A stretch of 64,000 nucleotides of DNA from Haberlea rhodopensis (GCA_907163345.1 CAJQUN010000425.1:248001-312000); one strand, 5' to 3'; positions 1 to 10,672 are shown, counted from the first letter of the stretch. The notes: generated from the letters alone by a model not told the origin. Translations and numbers: made by a program.

Positions 1-96
1 TGTACAGACATATGATACTACCAATCATATGATAATAACATAACACAATTCATATGATATCAATCTCATAACATCATCATACAATATCTATACTCC

Positions 97-112
97 GTAC
101 GTCAACACGTAC
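97..112 (-). other. GTACGT hairpin in A LTR (left copy)
   Basis: GTACGT-CAAC-ACGTAC is a perfect 6-bp stem with a 4-base loop. A hairpin with the same stem and a different loop occurs in the LTRs of B, C, E, G and I. The function is unknown. Confidence 0.6.
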
Positions 113-274
113 CTGTACTGCGACACAAACGAGATAAATTAGGCGTCACTGGCTAAGTGCCTCGTTGTCCTGTCCCCTGAGATGTGCTACAACAATGCCA
201 ACAATATATCATGTTATCATAGGCATTAAAATCAAATTCTACAAAAATATTTCATTTTTCAACATTTTAGCACT

Positions 275-484
275 GGCGATCGATCGCTATCTCCACCGAT
301 CGATCGCTAAAACCCTCTGTCCCCTCGCGATCGATCGCAACAACTTGGCGATCGATCGCCACAATGTTCTGTTCACAGCGATCGATCGCGACAATTTCAC
401 CGATCGATCGCCACACATTTTCACCGCCTTAAAATTTACTCTGCCTCGGCGATCGATCGCCACAAAGCTCGCGATCGATTCGCC
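275..484. repeat. CGATCGATCG palindrome cluster, A left LTR (8 sites)
   Basis: Eight sites of the GCGATCGATCGC dialect in about 210 bp, separated by unrelated spacers. The last site carries an extra T (CGATCGATTCGCC) that is absent from the right LTR copy. Confidence 0.85.
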
Positions 485-1239
485 GATGTCCAGATAGTTT
501 AGAACATGGCGATTTTCAAGCTTATCTCCATGGTTCTTCTCCTATACCTCATCTTGAACCATTTCAACATGTTTCTTGCAATCCCTAGGAATATATTAAC
601 ATGTTTCTAACATTATAGATTCCAATTCAAAGCATAGAAACATGATATGATTCTTCACTTGAATACTTGCATTTTTATTTCACATATATAATACCAATGA
701 CATATTTCAAGTGTAAAGCTAAGAATTTCTTACCAAGATGATACACTTTCACTTCACACACCTTCCTAACTCAAGTCACAAGTCAATCCCAAGCTCAAAC
801 CACCAAAAACTTGAAAGAGATGAAGAGGAGCTTGGTATAGATTTGTAGGTGTAAAATGGTGTATTATGTGATTCCACCTCCCTAATCCACTTGATATAGA
901 TCCTTAGTTCCCTAATTCACTTGCTATCATGCCATTTAGGGATAATTACATGTTAAGTAACATGTACATGTAAATAAAATCCAAATTCAAATGCACATGC
1001 TAATGCAACCTTAATGAAAGGCAAAGGCATATGAAATTCATATCAAATGCATACTATAATTCATATCATTTCTTTGCACTACATTTTGCACATCATGTTT
1101 CATTCCTTGCCATATATCATTTCATACATGTATTTCTTCATTATTGGTTCCACCAGAAACCCTCATTAACATACCACCATTTGATATAATTACACCATAA
1201 TCATATCATACGTGTATACAACAAATCGAGGCATGACAA

Positions 1240-1276
1240 TTCTCTCGCACTCATTGAATTTCGTCCTCGAAATTGT
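1240..1276 (-). promoter_or_regulatory. A polypurine tract and upstream palindrome
   Basis: On the minus strand a purine-rich run (GAGTGCGAGAGAA) abuts the 3' LTR, where second-strand priming is expected. Just upstream is AATTTCGAGGACGAAATT, a 7-bp stem with an AGGA loop, which is shared with B, C, E and I. Confidence 0.6.
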
Positions 1277-1379
1277 ATCTACAGACAGAATACATGCATA
1301 TGAGATATACAACTCAACAATCCTACGATATGAACATAGGAAACATGATCATGTATGCAACAGTACCATAAAACTGTAA

Positions 1380-1466
1380 AATCATACCAGAAAACAAATC
1401 TGGATACCGTTGCATCATATGCTGATCCGTCTCCCACATTGCCTCTTCGACACCCCTTATGTCCCA
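1380..1466 (-). pseudogene. A integrase C-terminal tail (chromodomain-like end)
   Basis: After an in-frame TAG, the same frame continues with a W-D-x-R-G-V-E-E-A-x-W-E-T stretch that matches the end of B's integrase. This tail is typical of the chromodomain-type C terminus of Tekay/Del-like gypsy integrases. It would complete pol just before the polypurine tract. Confidence 0.7.
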
Positions 1467-2372
1467 CTATACTTTAACCATAGGAATCCCCTTATTACGC
1501 AACCTGCGTTCAGCTCGATCCAAGATCATAACCGGTCGTTCCTCATACGACACATCTGTATCCAACTGTACATCAGGTACCTGTAATACATGACTCGGAT
1601 CTGGTTCATACTTTCTCAACAGTGAAACATGAAAAACATCATGAATACTACTCAAGGCCGGTGGTAGTGCTAAGCGATATGCCAACGTACCAATACGTTG
1701 CAACACCTCATATGGACCAACATACCGTGGAGACAATTTTCCACGCTTACCAAACCATACTACACCTTTAAAAGGTGAGATTTTCAAGAACACACGGTCA
1801 CCAACTTGAAACTCAAGTGGTCTACGTCGCTTATTGGCATACGCAGCCTGTCTATCCTGAGCAGCTTTAAGTTTTAATCTAATTACTTTCACTTTCTCTT
1901 CCATGTCATGAATCATATCTGGTCCATGTAAAGAAGACTGATCCACATCATCCCAATACAATGGCGATCTACATCGTCGCCCATACAAAGCCTCAAATGG
2001 TGCCATCTGTATACTAGATTGATAACTGTTGTTATATGAAAATTCCACTAATGGCAACGACTCTTGCCAAGAAGTATCAAACTCTAATACATAGGCACGC
2101 AACATATCCTCAAGCGTCTGTATCGTACTCTCTGTTTGTCCATCTGTCTGAGGATGATATGCTGTACTCAACCGCACTTCAGTTCCCAACGCTGTCTGTA
2201 ACCCTTCCCAGAAATGAGAAGTAAATCTCGGATCCCTATCTGATACAATGGAAACTGGAATACCATGTAATCTCACTACATGTTGAATGTACAACTGTGC
2301 CATTTTCATATATGTAAACGTCATACAATATGGCACAAAATGAGATACTTTGGTGAGTCGATCAACAATCAC
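1467..2372 (-). pseudogene. A integrase catalytic core and C-terminal domain (pol fragment)
   Basis: Open stretch of 301 codons encoding most of a gypsy integrase, the enzyme that joins cDNA to host DNA. The second catalytic Asp lies in SDRDPRF and the Glu follows in the QTDGQTE-TLEDML block, giving the DD35E arrangement; the first Asp is just upstream beyond a stop. A GPY-like region (RYVGPYEVLQRIG) follows. It is bounded upstream by TGA at 2385-2387, where B has TTT (Phe), and downstream by TAG at 1467-1469, where B has CAG (Gln). The annotated Met start is an artefact of the upstream stop. Confidence 0.9.
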
Positions 2373-2384
2373 CCAAATAGCATC

Positions 2385-3395
2385 TCAACCAGAAGACGTC
2401 CGTGGCAAATGAGTCACAAAATCCATCGTGATATGTTCCCATTTCCACTGAGGAATTTCCAAACTATGTAATTCACCTCCTGTTCTCTGTCTTTCCGCTT
2501 TCACTTGTTGACAGATCAAACATCGTTTCACAAAGCTCAATACATCCTGTTTCATACGTTTCCACCAAAATTGTGTACGTAGATCATGATACATTTTCTT
2601 CCCTCCAGGATGTATACTGTATCTACTACAATGAGCACGTTGTAGTAGTTCTTGGCGTAGTCCTAATGAAGCAGGTACTACCCAACAATTTCTGTATTTC
2701 AATGTTCCATCACTTGTAAGTACAAATTGAGATGTTTGTCCTTGACTTATCCTTTCCTTCCACTGTTGCACTTCATCATCAGTCAGTTGTGCCGTTCTGA
2801 TTTTCTCAAAAATGTCGGGTTCAACCAACAATGTTGATACCCGTACTGGCTCTATGTCCACATCAAAATCATAACCCAAAGTACAACAAGAAGTCATCAA
2901 AGCAGATAAATGAATCATCTCATCAGCCGTATGATGTACCTTTCGACTCAAGGCATCTGCTGTAAGATTAGCTTTTCCTGGATGATATTCAATCTCACAA
3001 TCATAATCTTTCAACAAATCCATCCATCTCCTTTGTCTCATATTCAACTCCGCTTGAGTGAATAGAAATTTTAAACTCTTATGATCTGTGTATATGGTAA
3101 ATGACGTACCATATAAATAATGTCGCCATATCTTCAATGCAAAGACAATGGCAGCCAATTCCAGATCATGCACTGGATATCTCATTTCATGTGGCTTCAA
3201 CTGTCGTGATGCATAAGCCACTACATGTTTGTCCTGCATCAATACACAACCCAAACCAAGTAAAGATGCATCAGTATATACTGCAAACCTGTCATGCTCT
3301 GAAGGAATGATCAAGACTGGAGCTGTAGTCAATCGATGTTTCAATTCCTGGAAACTACGCTCACAAGCCTCTGACCATTGAAATGATACTCCCTT
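2385..3395 (-). pseudogene. A RNase H and integrase zinc-binding domain (pol fragment)
   Basis: The frame is open between TAG at 3396-3398 and TGA at 2385-2387. The first part is gypsy RNase H: YTDASLLGLGCVLMQ with its catalytic Asp, and TDHKSLKFLFTQ. It degrades RNA in the RNA-DNA hybrid. A tether leads to the integrase HHCC zinc finger (HPGGKKMYHDL ... CLICQQVKAERQ) and the first catalytic Asp in MDFVTHLPRT. Both flanking stops interrupt what was one pol frame. Confidence 0.9.
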
Positions 3396-4067
3396 CTATG
3401 TCAAATGTGTCAATGGTTTGGCAATCGCTGAAAATCCTTCAACAAACCGTCTATAATATCCAGCCAAACCTAAGAAACTACGAATCTCTGGCACAGAAGT
3501 AGGTGCTGACCAATTCAACACTGCTTCCACTTTCTTTGGATCGACTGATATACCTTCTTCTGATATTACATGTCCCAAAAAGCCGACACTAGTCAACCAA
3601 AACTCACACCTACTGAGTTTGGCATACAACTGATGTGTCCTCAACAATTGCAAGACCATATGCAAATGTTGAACATGTTCGGCATCACTCTGTGAATAAA
3701 TCAGTATATCATCGATAAAGACAATGACAAATCGATCAAGGTATTCCTGAAACACACGATTCATTAAACTCATAAAGACAGTAGGAGCATTTGTCACTCC
3801 AAATGGCATTACCAGAAACTCATAATGTCCATAACGAGTTCTGAATGCTGTCTTCTGTATATCTCCTTCCCTCACACGTATTTGATGATATCCGGACCTC
3901 AAATCAATCTTAGAATAAATCCTTGATCCCTGCAACTGATCAAACAAATCATCTTTTTCAGGAAGAGGGTATTTATTCTTTATGGTTACCTTGTTCAACT
4001 GTCTATAATCAATACACAATCTCATTGTCCATCCTTCTTCTTCACAAATAAAACCGGAGCACCCCAA
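3396..4067 (-). pseudogene. A reverse transcriptase core (pol fragment)
   Basis: RT palm and fingers with LCIDYRQLNK, SKIDLRSGYHQIR, MPFGVTNAP and the catalytic FIDDILIYS box, followed by LGHVISEEGI and SFLGLAGYYRRF, the gypsy RT to RNase H transition. It converts genomic RNA into cDNA in virus-like particles. The first residues are out of frame with the preceding 4022-4210 segment, so a frameshift lies near 4025-4060. It ends at TAG where B has CAG. Confidence 0.92.
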
Positions 4068-4210
4068 GGCGATACACTAGGACGTATGTACCCCTTGTCC
4101 AATAATTCTTGTAATTGAGTTTTCAACTCTTTCAATTCAGTTGGTGCCATCCGATAAGGAGCCCGTGAAATTGCAGAAGTACCAGGTATCAAATCAATAC
4201 CAAATTCCAC
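4022..4210 (-). pseudogene. A RT N-terminal segment (pol fragment)
   Basis: Short open stretch with the gypsy signature EFGIDLIPG, RAPYRMAP-ELKELK, LLDKGYIRPSVSPWGAPVLFVKKKDG. This is the linker and first RT fingers block between protease and RT. It is in a different frame from the gag-protease ORF upstream and the RT core downstream, so two frameshifts flank it. Confidence 0.88.
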
Positions 4211-4212
4211 TT

Positions 4213-5883
4213 CTAGACTCGGTGGGAATCCAGGTATCTCATCTGGAACACATCCGCATATTCTGCAACCACTGGTATCTCCTCCACTTTCTTTTCTAGT
4301 TTCTGTTCCGTGATATCAAGGGCATAAATCAAATAACCCTCATGTCCACATTCTAACAAACGCGACACTCGGATTGCTGATATCAAAGGAATCCTTGCCC
4401 TCGATCCCTGGCCATAGAATAACCATTGATTGCCAGTATCAGACTGAAATCTCACTATTTTCTGACTACAATCCACAACAGATTGATATTTACTCAACAC
4501 ATCAATTCCAAGGATGCAATCAAAATCTGACATGTCTAACACAATCAAATCAGCCTGTAGTCCATACTCAGTCTCAAACTGAATAGCACAATCAGACACA
4601 CTCTGACAAGTCATCACAGTAGTTCCCATGGGTGTCGAGACATAAAGAGGCATCAACAGTGGAGACGAGCATATATGATACCGATCAATAAATGCTTGTG
4701 CAATAAAAGAATGTGATGCACCAGTATCAATCAACAGTAAAGCAGGATAAGTAAACAAAGTACACTTACCAGCTATCACATCATCAGGAGCTGCCTCTGC
4801 TTCCTCCCTGTTTAGTGCATACACCTGAGCCTGAGGTGTTCCTGTCCTCTGTCCTCCACCAGACTGTGGTACACCCTGTAGTCTCTGTTGTACTGTAGTC
4901 TCTGAAATGGGTCCTCTCCTCTGTTGTCCACCCACTTGAGTACAATCACGGATCACATGTCCGGGCCTCCCACAACGGAAACAAACTACTGGATTGAATT
5001 GAGGACAATCTCGTTTCAAATGTGGTCCACCACATTTAAAGCATTGCACACCACTGCCACTACTACTACCTTGGAACTGTCCTTTAGATTTGCGATCACC
5101 CCCTTTTTGTGATCCAAAACGTTTCCCACTAAACCTAGATGAAGATGCACCACCTCGTGATGATTTAAATGGTTCTCCTCTAGGTCTCATACTGTCAGAT
5201 GTAGGTGGTTGGGCTTGTCCAACATCCTTGTATACCCCTACAGCAATCTCAGCCATCTCGGCTCTAGTCAACGCTTCTTCATAAGATGTAGGGTTATTGG
5301 ACATTACCCTATCAAACAATTCAGGCCTCAAACCTTTCACAAATTGTCTGATCTTTGCCTTTGTGTTTACAGCGATATGTGGCACATACCGGAGCAAAGA
5401 AGAATAATGCACAGCATAGTCAGATACTGTCATTGCTCCCTGTCTCAAATTTGTAAATTCATCCTCTTTCCTCTGCCTTGCAGCAACAGAGAAATAATGC
5501 TCCAAAAACTTTGTTCTAAACACATCCCAGTTTACTGTATATCCTTGAGCCCTCAACTCAAGTACTGTGGACTTCCACCACATCATAGCTTTCTTGGCTA
5601 ACTGGAATTCAGCTAAACGTAACCAAGCAGTCTTGGCACACGGTGCTGACACAAAGATCTGTTCCACACATTCCAGCCACTCCTCTGCCAGTTCTCCTGA
5701 TTCAGTCCCCTCAAACCTGGGTGGCTGATTACTCAAAAACTGCGTCAAAGTCAATTCTCCAGGCAACAGTACCTGTTCCACTGGCCCTTGCTCAATCGGT
5801 GGTGGTGGCACAGGCACCATTCGTACACTAGCATTGCCACTCATGGCATCCCCAACATCCTCATGTGGTACTCTGTCTGTCAT
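4213..5883 (-). pseudogene. A gag and aspartic protease
   Basis: Gag forms the particle; protease matures it. I place the start at the inner Met (MTDRVPHEDVGDAM), codon 24 of the open frame, because B's gag begins with a related MAANIEVGDAI. Counted from the outer Met (5952), the retrotransposon gag core is at about 88-215, two zinc knuckles are at 304-316 (CFKCGGPHLKRDC, an unusual CX2CX3HX4C) and 324-337 (CFRCGRPGHVIRDC, canonical CX2CX4HX4C), and protease LLIDTGASHSF has its Asp near 409. The frame is lost near 4225-4240, just after the protease. This is the best-preserved part of A. Confidence 0.92.
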
Positions 5884-6040
5884 AACTGTATAACAAGGGT
5901 TAACAATAACATTCACAAGTATATAACATGTTAGAATAACATCATATTCCAAAGACTAACATGCTATTACCATTCTCAAAGTGTTTAGTTAACTCCCTAA
6001 TACACTTCCTCTACCCATGTTCACCCCGTTCTCGAACCAC

Positions 6041-6053
6041 TGCCCTGATACCA
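6041..6053 (-). promoter_or_regulatory. A primer-binding site
   Basis: On the minus strand TGGTATCAGGGCA follows the LTR end after a short ACTAA-type spacer. It matches the initiator tRNA-Met complement TGGTATCAGAGC with one change. Confidence 0.8.
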
Positions 6054-6057
6054 CTAA

Positions 6058-6374
6058 TGTGGGGTCCTCGTTACTTAATTCATTATGTATCCAGTTAACA
6101 TACATATGTGAGTCTGAATTAAGTAAGAACATACACTGATTTAGAGTATCTTACTAGTTAAGTTGTTACAGTACCAAATCCTGAGTACAAAAACCAACTA
6201 AAATTGTTTTCTACATATTTATTACATGGAAAATTCACAACCTTAAGCCAGTATAACTCCTATGCAGTGGTTCACCTCGCAGCGGAATAAGACTCACGAT
6301 TCCCACGTCTATGCAATCCTACAGAAACATTCACAAAACGTGAGTATAGATAAACAACTATCTCAGTGCAATAT
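6058..6374 (-). repeat. A 5' LTR, inner fragment (left of B)
   Basis: Begins TGTGGGGTCC next to the primer-binding site and is cut at 6374 by B. The rest of this LTR resumes at 15427. This part has no counterpart in the visible left LTR because that copy begins outside the window. Confidence 0.88.
6370..6374. repeat. Target-site duplication of B, left copy (AATAT)
   Basis: AATAT directly before TGTGGGG of B. It is repeated at 15422-15426. Confidence 0.92.
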
Positions 6375-6799
6375 TGTGGGGTCTTCCCACCTTAACAGTG
6401 ATTAAAAGACATAAGAAGGACTAATCATGCATTAAGGTAACATCTTAAGGTTTTGGTTGTTACACGAGCTAACAGGATTACAGGCCAAAATATAAAACTT
6501 CAAAAATAATTCATTACATTCTAAAAGAATGTCATTTAGATTTACACTACTCCTAGAGTAGATACTAATCATAACTTGAATCCTATACATTCCTGTGTCC
6601 CTCGTAGCTCACTGCCTCAACCCGACCCTTAGTCCTTCCATCCAAAAGTGTACCTACAGGGACAACACATCATGAGCATATACAATCTTACTTAGCATCA
6701 TAAAAACATCATAGCAAATGCATGAAATATTTGTTAAGTAAATATGTTGGATTTCTCATTAACTTCTTATTGTTGTCCCTGATTTATAATCATGCATAT

Positions 6800-7003
6800 G
6801 GGGCGTCTTACCCCCGTGGCATCTTACCACAATATCATCGTATGGCCTCTTACCATAAGGGGCATCTTACCCCGTGGCATCTTACCACAATACATCGCAT
6901 GGCCTCTTACCATGTGGGGCATCTTACCCCGTGGCGTCTTACCACAATACATCGCATGGCCTCTTACCATGTGGGGCATCTTACCCCGTGGCATCTTACC
7001 ACA
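6800..7003 (-). repeat. Hairpin array in B LTR, left copy (11 stem-loops, constant loop)
   Basis: Eleven consecutive stem-loops, all with a 7-base loop ending TCTTA on the plus strand: GGGG/CCCC (6800, 6859, 6916, 6974), GTGG/CCAC (6816, 6874, 6931, 6989), TATGG/CCATA (6841) and CATGG/CCATG (6898, 6956). The loop stays constant while both stem arms change together. The units form a higher-order period of about 58 bp. In element sense the loop reads TAAGA-N2. Confidence 0.9.
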
Positions 7004-7189
7004 ATTACATCGTATAAATGTCATCATATAAGCATCGTATAAGCAATAAACATCGTAGGAACTTCATCATATTAACATCGTATAAACATCATCGTGTAAA
7101 CATCGTATAAACATCGTCATTTCACCGTGAATACTCATGCAATAAAAGCATAGTCGTAGTATAAAGATGTGTGTTACCGTCCGATGCCC

Positions 7190-7206
7190 GTACGCCTCTT
7201 ACGTAC
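7190..7206 (-). other. GTACG hairpin in B LTR (left copy)
   Basis: GTACG-CCTCTTA-CGTAC. It has the same stem as the hairpin of A, C, E, G and I, but the loop is that of B's own hairpin array. Confidence 0.65.
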
Positions 7207-7372
7207 CTTTTCAAAAGGAGGAGGAGTCAACAGACTTTATCTCCTTGATGGTGCCGGTACCTGGGATGGTTCTACAGGACCACATAATACCATATTAGAT
7301 GCCTCAAAACCATCTCACATCATAAACTTAACAAAATAAAACATCATTATATTTTTCAACTTTCTGCCTCTC

Positions 7373-7592
7373 TCGATCGATCGGCCCAAGGTCTCGATCG
7401 ATTGAGACACTGTGCACAAAGAGTGCCTTAGCATTCTGTCTCGCTCGATCTATCGAAACATTTTACCGATCGATCGAGGAGCTTCACCGATCGATCGAGA
7501 AATCCTTCGATCGATCGGCACCAAAATTTTGAAAACATGCATTAGACCTTCTGTCTCGCTCGATCGATCGGGACCAAATCTCGATCGATCAA
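7373..7592. repeat. CGATCGATCG palindrome cluster, B left LTR (8 sites)
   Basis: Eight sites of the TCGATCGATCGA dialect, three of them imperfect (for example CGATCGATTGAG and CGATCTATCG). Confidence 0.85.
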
Positions 7593-8028
7593 GAGCTCTG
7601 AAAAATCGGGATTTTCCCCAGACTTTTGAGCACCTCTTTCCATACCATCTTTTCTACTTCATAACACATCTTTCATGCTGAAACAAACATGTGAAGAACT
7701 TCATAAAATATCCATGTAGGCTCTAAAATCAAAGGTTTAACAAAACCTAATTTAACATGCATCATAACATCATCATAATCTTCATCCTCAACCAACTTTA
7801 CAGAAAACAGAGTCTGTTCTTCTTTGCCCAGATTTTCGAGCACATAGTTTCATAACTAGAAATCTACCATATAAAACATGTAATATGCTCGAGCAAACAT
7901 GCTAATAGTTGCATAATACTTTCATGTAAGCATCCTTACCAAGGTTTCACCCAAACCTAAACTTAGCATGCATTAAAACAACCCACCAAACCCAAGCTCA
8001 AACACAAACCCAGAAAAACAGGGTACCC

Positions 8029-8034
8029 ACTTAC
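8029..8034 (-). other. Possible 5' splice site in B leader
   Basis: GGGG|GTAAGT on the minus strand, about 280 nt downstream of the TATA box and upstream of the palindrome cluster. Comparable donor-like sites occur at similar places in C, E, G and H. It is unproven without transcripts. Confidence 0.3.
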
Positions 8035-8247
8035 CCCTCTCTTTTTGCTCCTCTTTTTGCAAGGATTTGAACACCTTCTTCCCAGGCTTTTTCCTTGCCT
8101 TACAGCTGCTAAGATGGAACGAAAATGGGGGGAGCAAGAGAAGGAGAAGGGAATGATTTTGGCTGCAAAAGTGATTGGAAGCATGGGCATGACCAAGTGG
8201 GGGGTATGGGCTTTGACAAGTGGGAAAAAGGGGAGGTGGCCGAGTAC

Positions 8248-8268
8248 GGGGGGGGGGGGGGGGGGGGG
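8248..8268. repeat. G21 homopolymer in B LTR
   Basis: 21 consecutive G, against 12 at 15162-15173 in the right LTR. This is consistent with slippage after insertion, though assembly error is possible. Confidence 0.9.
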
Positions 8269-8308
8269 TGGTGTGGTTGGGGTGCCTTGAGGTGTTTAAT
8301 TGTGTCCC

Positions 8309-8319
8309 GGTATATAGTA
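8309..8319 (-). promoter_or_regulatory. B LTR TATA box (left copy)
   Basis: ACTATATACC on the minus strand, about 200 bp inside the 5' end of the LTR. It is the likely core promoter of the element. The same sequence lies at 15214-15224. Confidence 0.6.
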
Positions 8320-8516
8320 CGATGTATTAAAATATCCTCACTCGATATTTTCTAACTTCATTTAATTAATACATCCCTTAAAACACCCAACATGTTCCCC
8401 ACATCATATCATCATAACATAAATCGTGGCCCCCAATTTAAATACACCACAACCCTTAAACACATCATAATTTATCATCGTAGAACATAATCATATCACA
8501 TTTCGGGGGTATTACA

Positions 8517-8552
8517 TTACTACCCTACTTATAAGATTTCGTCCTCGAAATC
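8517..8552 (-). promoter_or_regulatory. B polypurine-side region and pre-LTR palindrome
   Basis: GATTTCGAGGACGAAATC (8535-8552) is the same hairpin as in A, C, E and I, but its closing pair is G-C instead of A-T. The purine-rich AAGTAGGGTAGTAA follows on the minus strand up to the LTR. Confidence 0.6.
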
Positions 8553-8563
8553 CACATGCATCA

Positions 8564-9877
8564 TCATATCGAAACTAAACATAAAAACATACCAGAGAAT
8601 AGTTCCGGATAGTGCTGCACCATATGCCGTTCCGTCTCCCACGTAGCCTCCTCGACACCCCGACGATCCCACTGAACTTTGACCATCGGTATAACTTTAC
8701 TTCGTAGTCTGCGATCCTCTCGATCCAGAATTCTGATTGGTCGTTCAACGTAGGACACATCTGAGTCTAACTGTACTTCAGTAGGCTGTAAGACATGAGA
8801 CGGGTCTGGCTCATACTTCCTTAACATAGAGACATGGAAAACATCGTGTATGCCAGATAAAGATGGCGGTAGAGCCAAACGATAAGCTAATGTACCGATA
8901 CGCTGTAAAACTTCATATGGCCCAACATACCTCGGAGATAACTTTCCCCGCATCCCAAAACGAACCACACCCCTGAAGGGCGAGATCTTTAAGAAGACCC
9001 TGTCTCCTAACTGGAATTCTAATGGTCGTCGCCGCTTATTGGCATAGGCCGCTTGCCTATCTTGTGCCGCTTTCATCTTTTGGCGTATCATCTTAATCTT
9101 ACCTTCCATATCCTTGATCATATCCGGTCCTCCGACCGCTTTGCTAGTCAAGTCCTCCCAATACAGCGGTGATCTACATCGTCGTCCATACAGAGCTTCA
9201 AAAGGGGCCATTTGAATGCTCGCTTGATAACTGTTGTTATAGGAGAACTCTACCAGCGGCACTGAATCCTGCCATGGAGCATCAAACTCCAGAATACATG
9301 CCCTCAACATGTCTTCGAGCGTCTGAATGGTGCGCTCCGTTTGGCCGTCTGTCTGAGGGTGATAGGCCGTACTCAGTCTCACCTCTGTGCCCAAAGCTGC
9401 CTGGAGACCCTCCCAGAAATGTGAAGTGAACCTCGGGTCCCTGTCAGACACTATCGAGACTGGAATACCATGCAATCTCACCACATCCCGTATATACATT
9501 TGAGCCATCTTTAAGTATGTATACGACAAACTGTAAGGGATGAAATGAGCCGTCTTCGTCAGCCTATCTACGATCACCCAGATCGCATCAAATCCTGAGG
9601 TCGTCCTTGGCAAGTGGGTCACGAAGTCCATAGATATATGCTCCCACTTCCATTCAGGCACCTCTAAGCTCTTCAGTTCTCCACCAGGCCTCTGCCTCTC
9701 TGCCTTTACCTGCTGGCAGATCAAACATCTTTTAACAAAAATGATTACCTCACGCTTCATGCGTCTCCACCAGAATTGATCGCATAGATCTTTGTACATC
9801 TTCTTTCCCCCTGGGTGGATACTGAAAACGACTACTATGAGCCCGCTCCAATATTCCTCTACGCAGCCCTGGTGCAT
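8564..9877 (-). pseudogene. B integrase (pol fragment)
   Basis: The longest open pol stretch of B. It has the HPGGKKM / CLICQQVKAERQ zinc finger, catalytic Asp in SMDFVTHLPRT, SDRDPRF, and the QTDGQTERTIQTLEDML block with the Glu, then the GPYEVLQRIG region and a complete tail W-D-R-R-G-V-E-E-A-T-W-E ending shortly before the polypurine region. The first 20 or so residues of the open frame are out of phase; homology starts near 9825. A frameshift separates it from the RNase H fragment. Confidence 0.92.
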
Positions 9878-10229
9878 CTCGGACTACCCATCGGTTGCCC
9901 AGTCTCAAAGAGTCATCTTCAGCCACTCTGAACTTGGATGGCTGACCTTGAAGTACCAATGATGTCCATCTCTGAACCTCACTATCTGACTTCTGGGCCT
10001 TCCTGATTGCCTCAAATATATCTGGCTCCGCCAATAAGGTCGACACTCGCACAGGCGACGTGTCTACATCGAAGTCATAGCCTAGATGGCAGTAAGAAGT
10101 CATCAAAGCTGACAAACACATGACATCCTCTGCAGTACTCTTCACCTTCCGACTTAAGGCATCTGCTATCAGGTTCGCTTTACCTGGATGGTACTCAATT
10201 TCACAATCATAGTCTTTGAGCAAATCCAT
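9825..10229 (-). pseudogene. B RNase H end and tether (pol fragment)
   Basis: Encodes MDLLKDYDCEIEYHPGK-NL-ADALSRK, the conserved end of gypsy RNase H, then the variable spacer leading to integrase. Frameshifts near 10235 and 9825 bound it. Confidence 0.88.
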
Positions 10230-10234
10230 TCACC

Positions 10235-10672
10235 TTCTTGCCTCATATTCAACTCTGGTTGAGTGAATAAGAACTTCAGGCTCTTATGGTCCGTGTATAT
10301 AGTAAAAGACGTGCCATACAAGTAATGCCTCCAGATCTTCAAGGCAAATATGATGGCCGCCAGTTCCAAATCATGCACTGGATACCTGGCTTCGTGTGGC
10401 TTCAGTTGCCTCGATGCATAAGCCACTACATGCTTATCTTGCATCAACACACAGCCCAAACCCTGTAATGATGCATCCGTATACAAGGCGAATCTCTTAT
10501 CTTCCGACGGAATCACCAGCACAGGCGCTGTAGTCAAACGACGCTTCAGCTCTTGCAAGCTTTCCTCACAAGCTTCAGACCAAAAGAAGGGGACTCCTTT
10601 CTGAGTCAGCTGTGTCAGGGGTTTGGCAATCTTTGAAAAACCTTCAACGAAACGTCGGTAATAACCTGCCAA
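10235..10672 (-). pseudogene. B RT C-terminus and RNase H (pol fragment)
   Basis: AGYYRRFVEGFSKIAKPLTQLTQKG, then RNase H with YTDASLQGLGCVLMQ and TDHKSLKFLFTQPELNMRQ. The frame is lost immediately after NMRQ, where A continues RRWMDLLKDYD. B has CAG codons at two positions where A has TAG. Confidence 0.88.

Larger units (their letters stand above)
1..1239 (-). repeat. A 3' LTR, cut by the window edge
   Basis: Matches 15878-17115 almost base for base. It ends in CA at 1239 after the shared GAGGCATGACA, where the two copies stop matching. About 770 bp of the LTR lie left of the window. It contains a GTACGT hairpin (97-112) and an eight-site CGATCGATCG cluster (275-484). Confidence 0.93.
6375..8516 (-). 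repeat. B 3' LTR (left copy)
   Basis: 2142 bp from TGTGGGGTCTTCC to GGGGGTATTACA. Reading in element sense from 8516: TATA box (8309-8319), G/C homopolymer tract, a splice-donor-like site near 8034, a CGATCGATCG cluster, a GTACG hairpin and an 11-unit hairpin array. The main length difference from the right copy is the G tract (21 against 12). Confidence 0.95.

Noticed and set aside
165..497. ORFs rich in AIDR/RSI repeats (also at 7412, 14327, 16074, 22117, 46249, 48169)
   Set aside because: They are translations of the CGATCGATCG palindrome clusters and occur on both strands.
6800..7003. Regular repeats resembling a CRISPR array
   Set aside because: The units are adjoining hairpins within a eukaryotic LTR, present in both LTR copies, with no unique spacers and no cas genes.
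8045..8355. Short ORFs near the G tract in B LTR
   Set aside because: Opposite to element sense, across a homopolymer of different length in the two copies.
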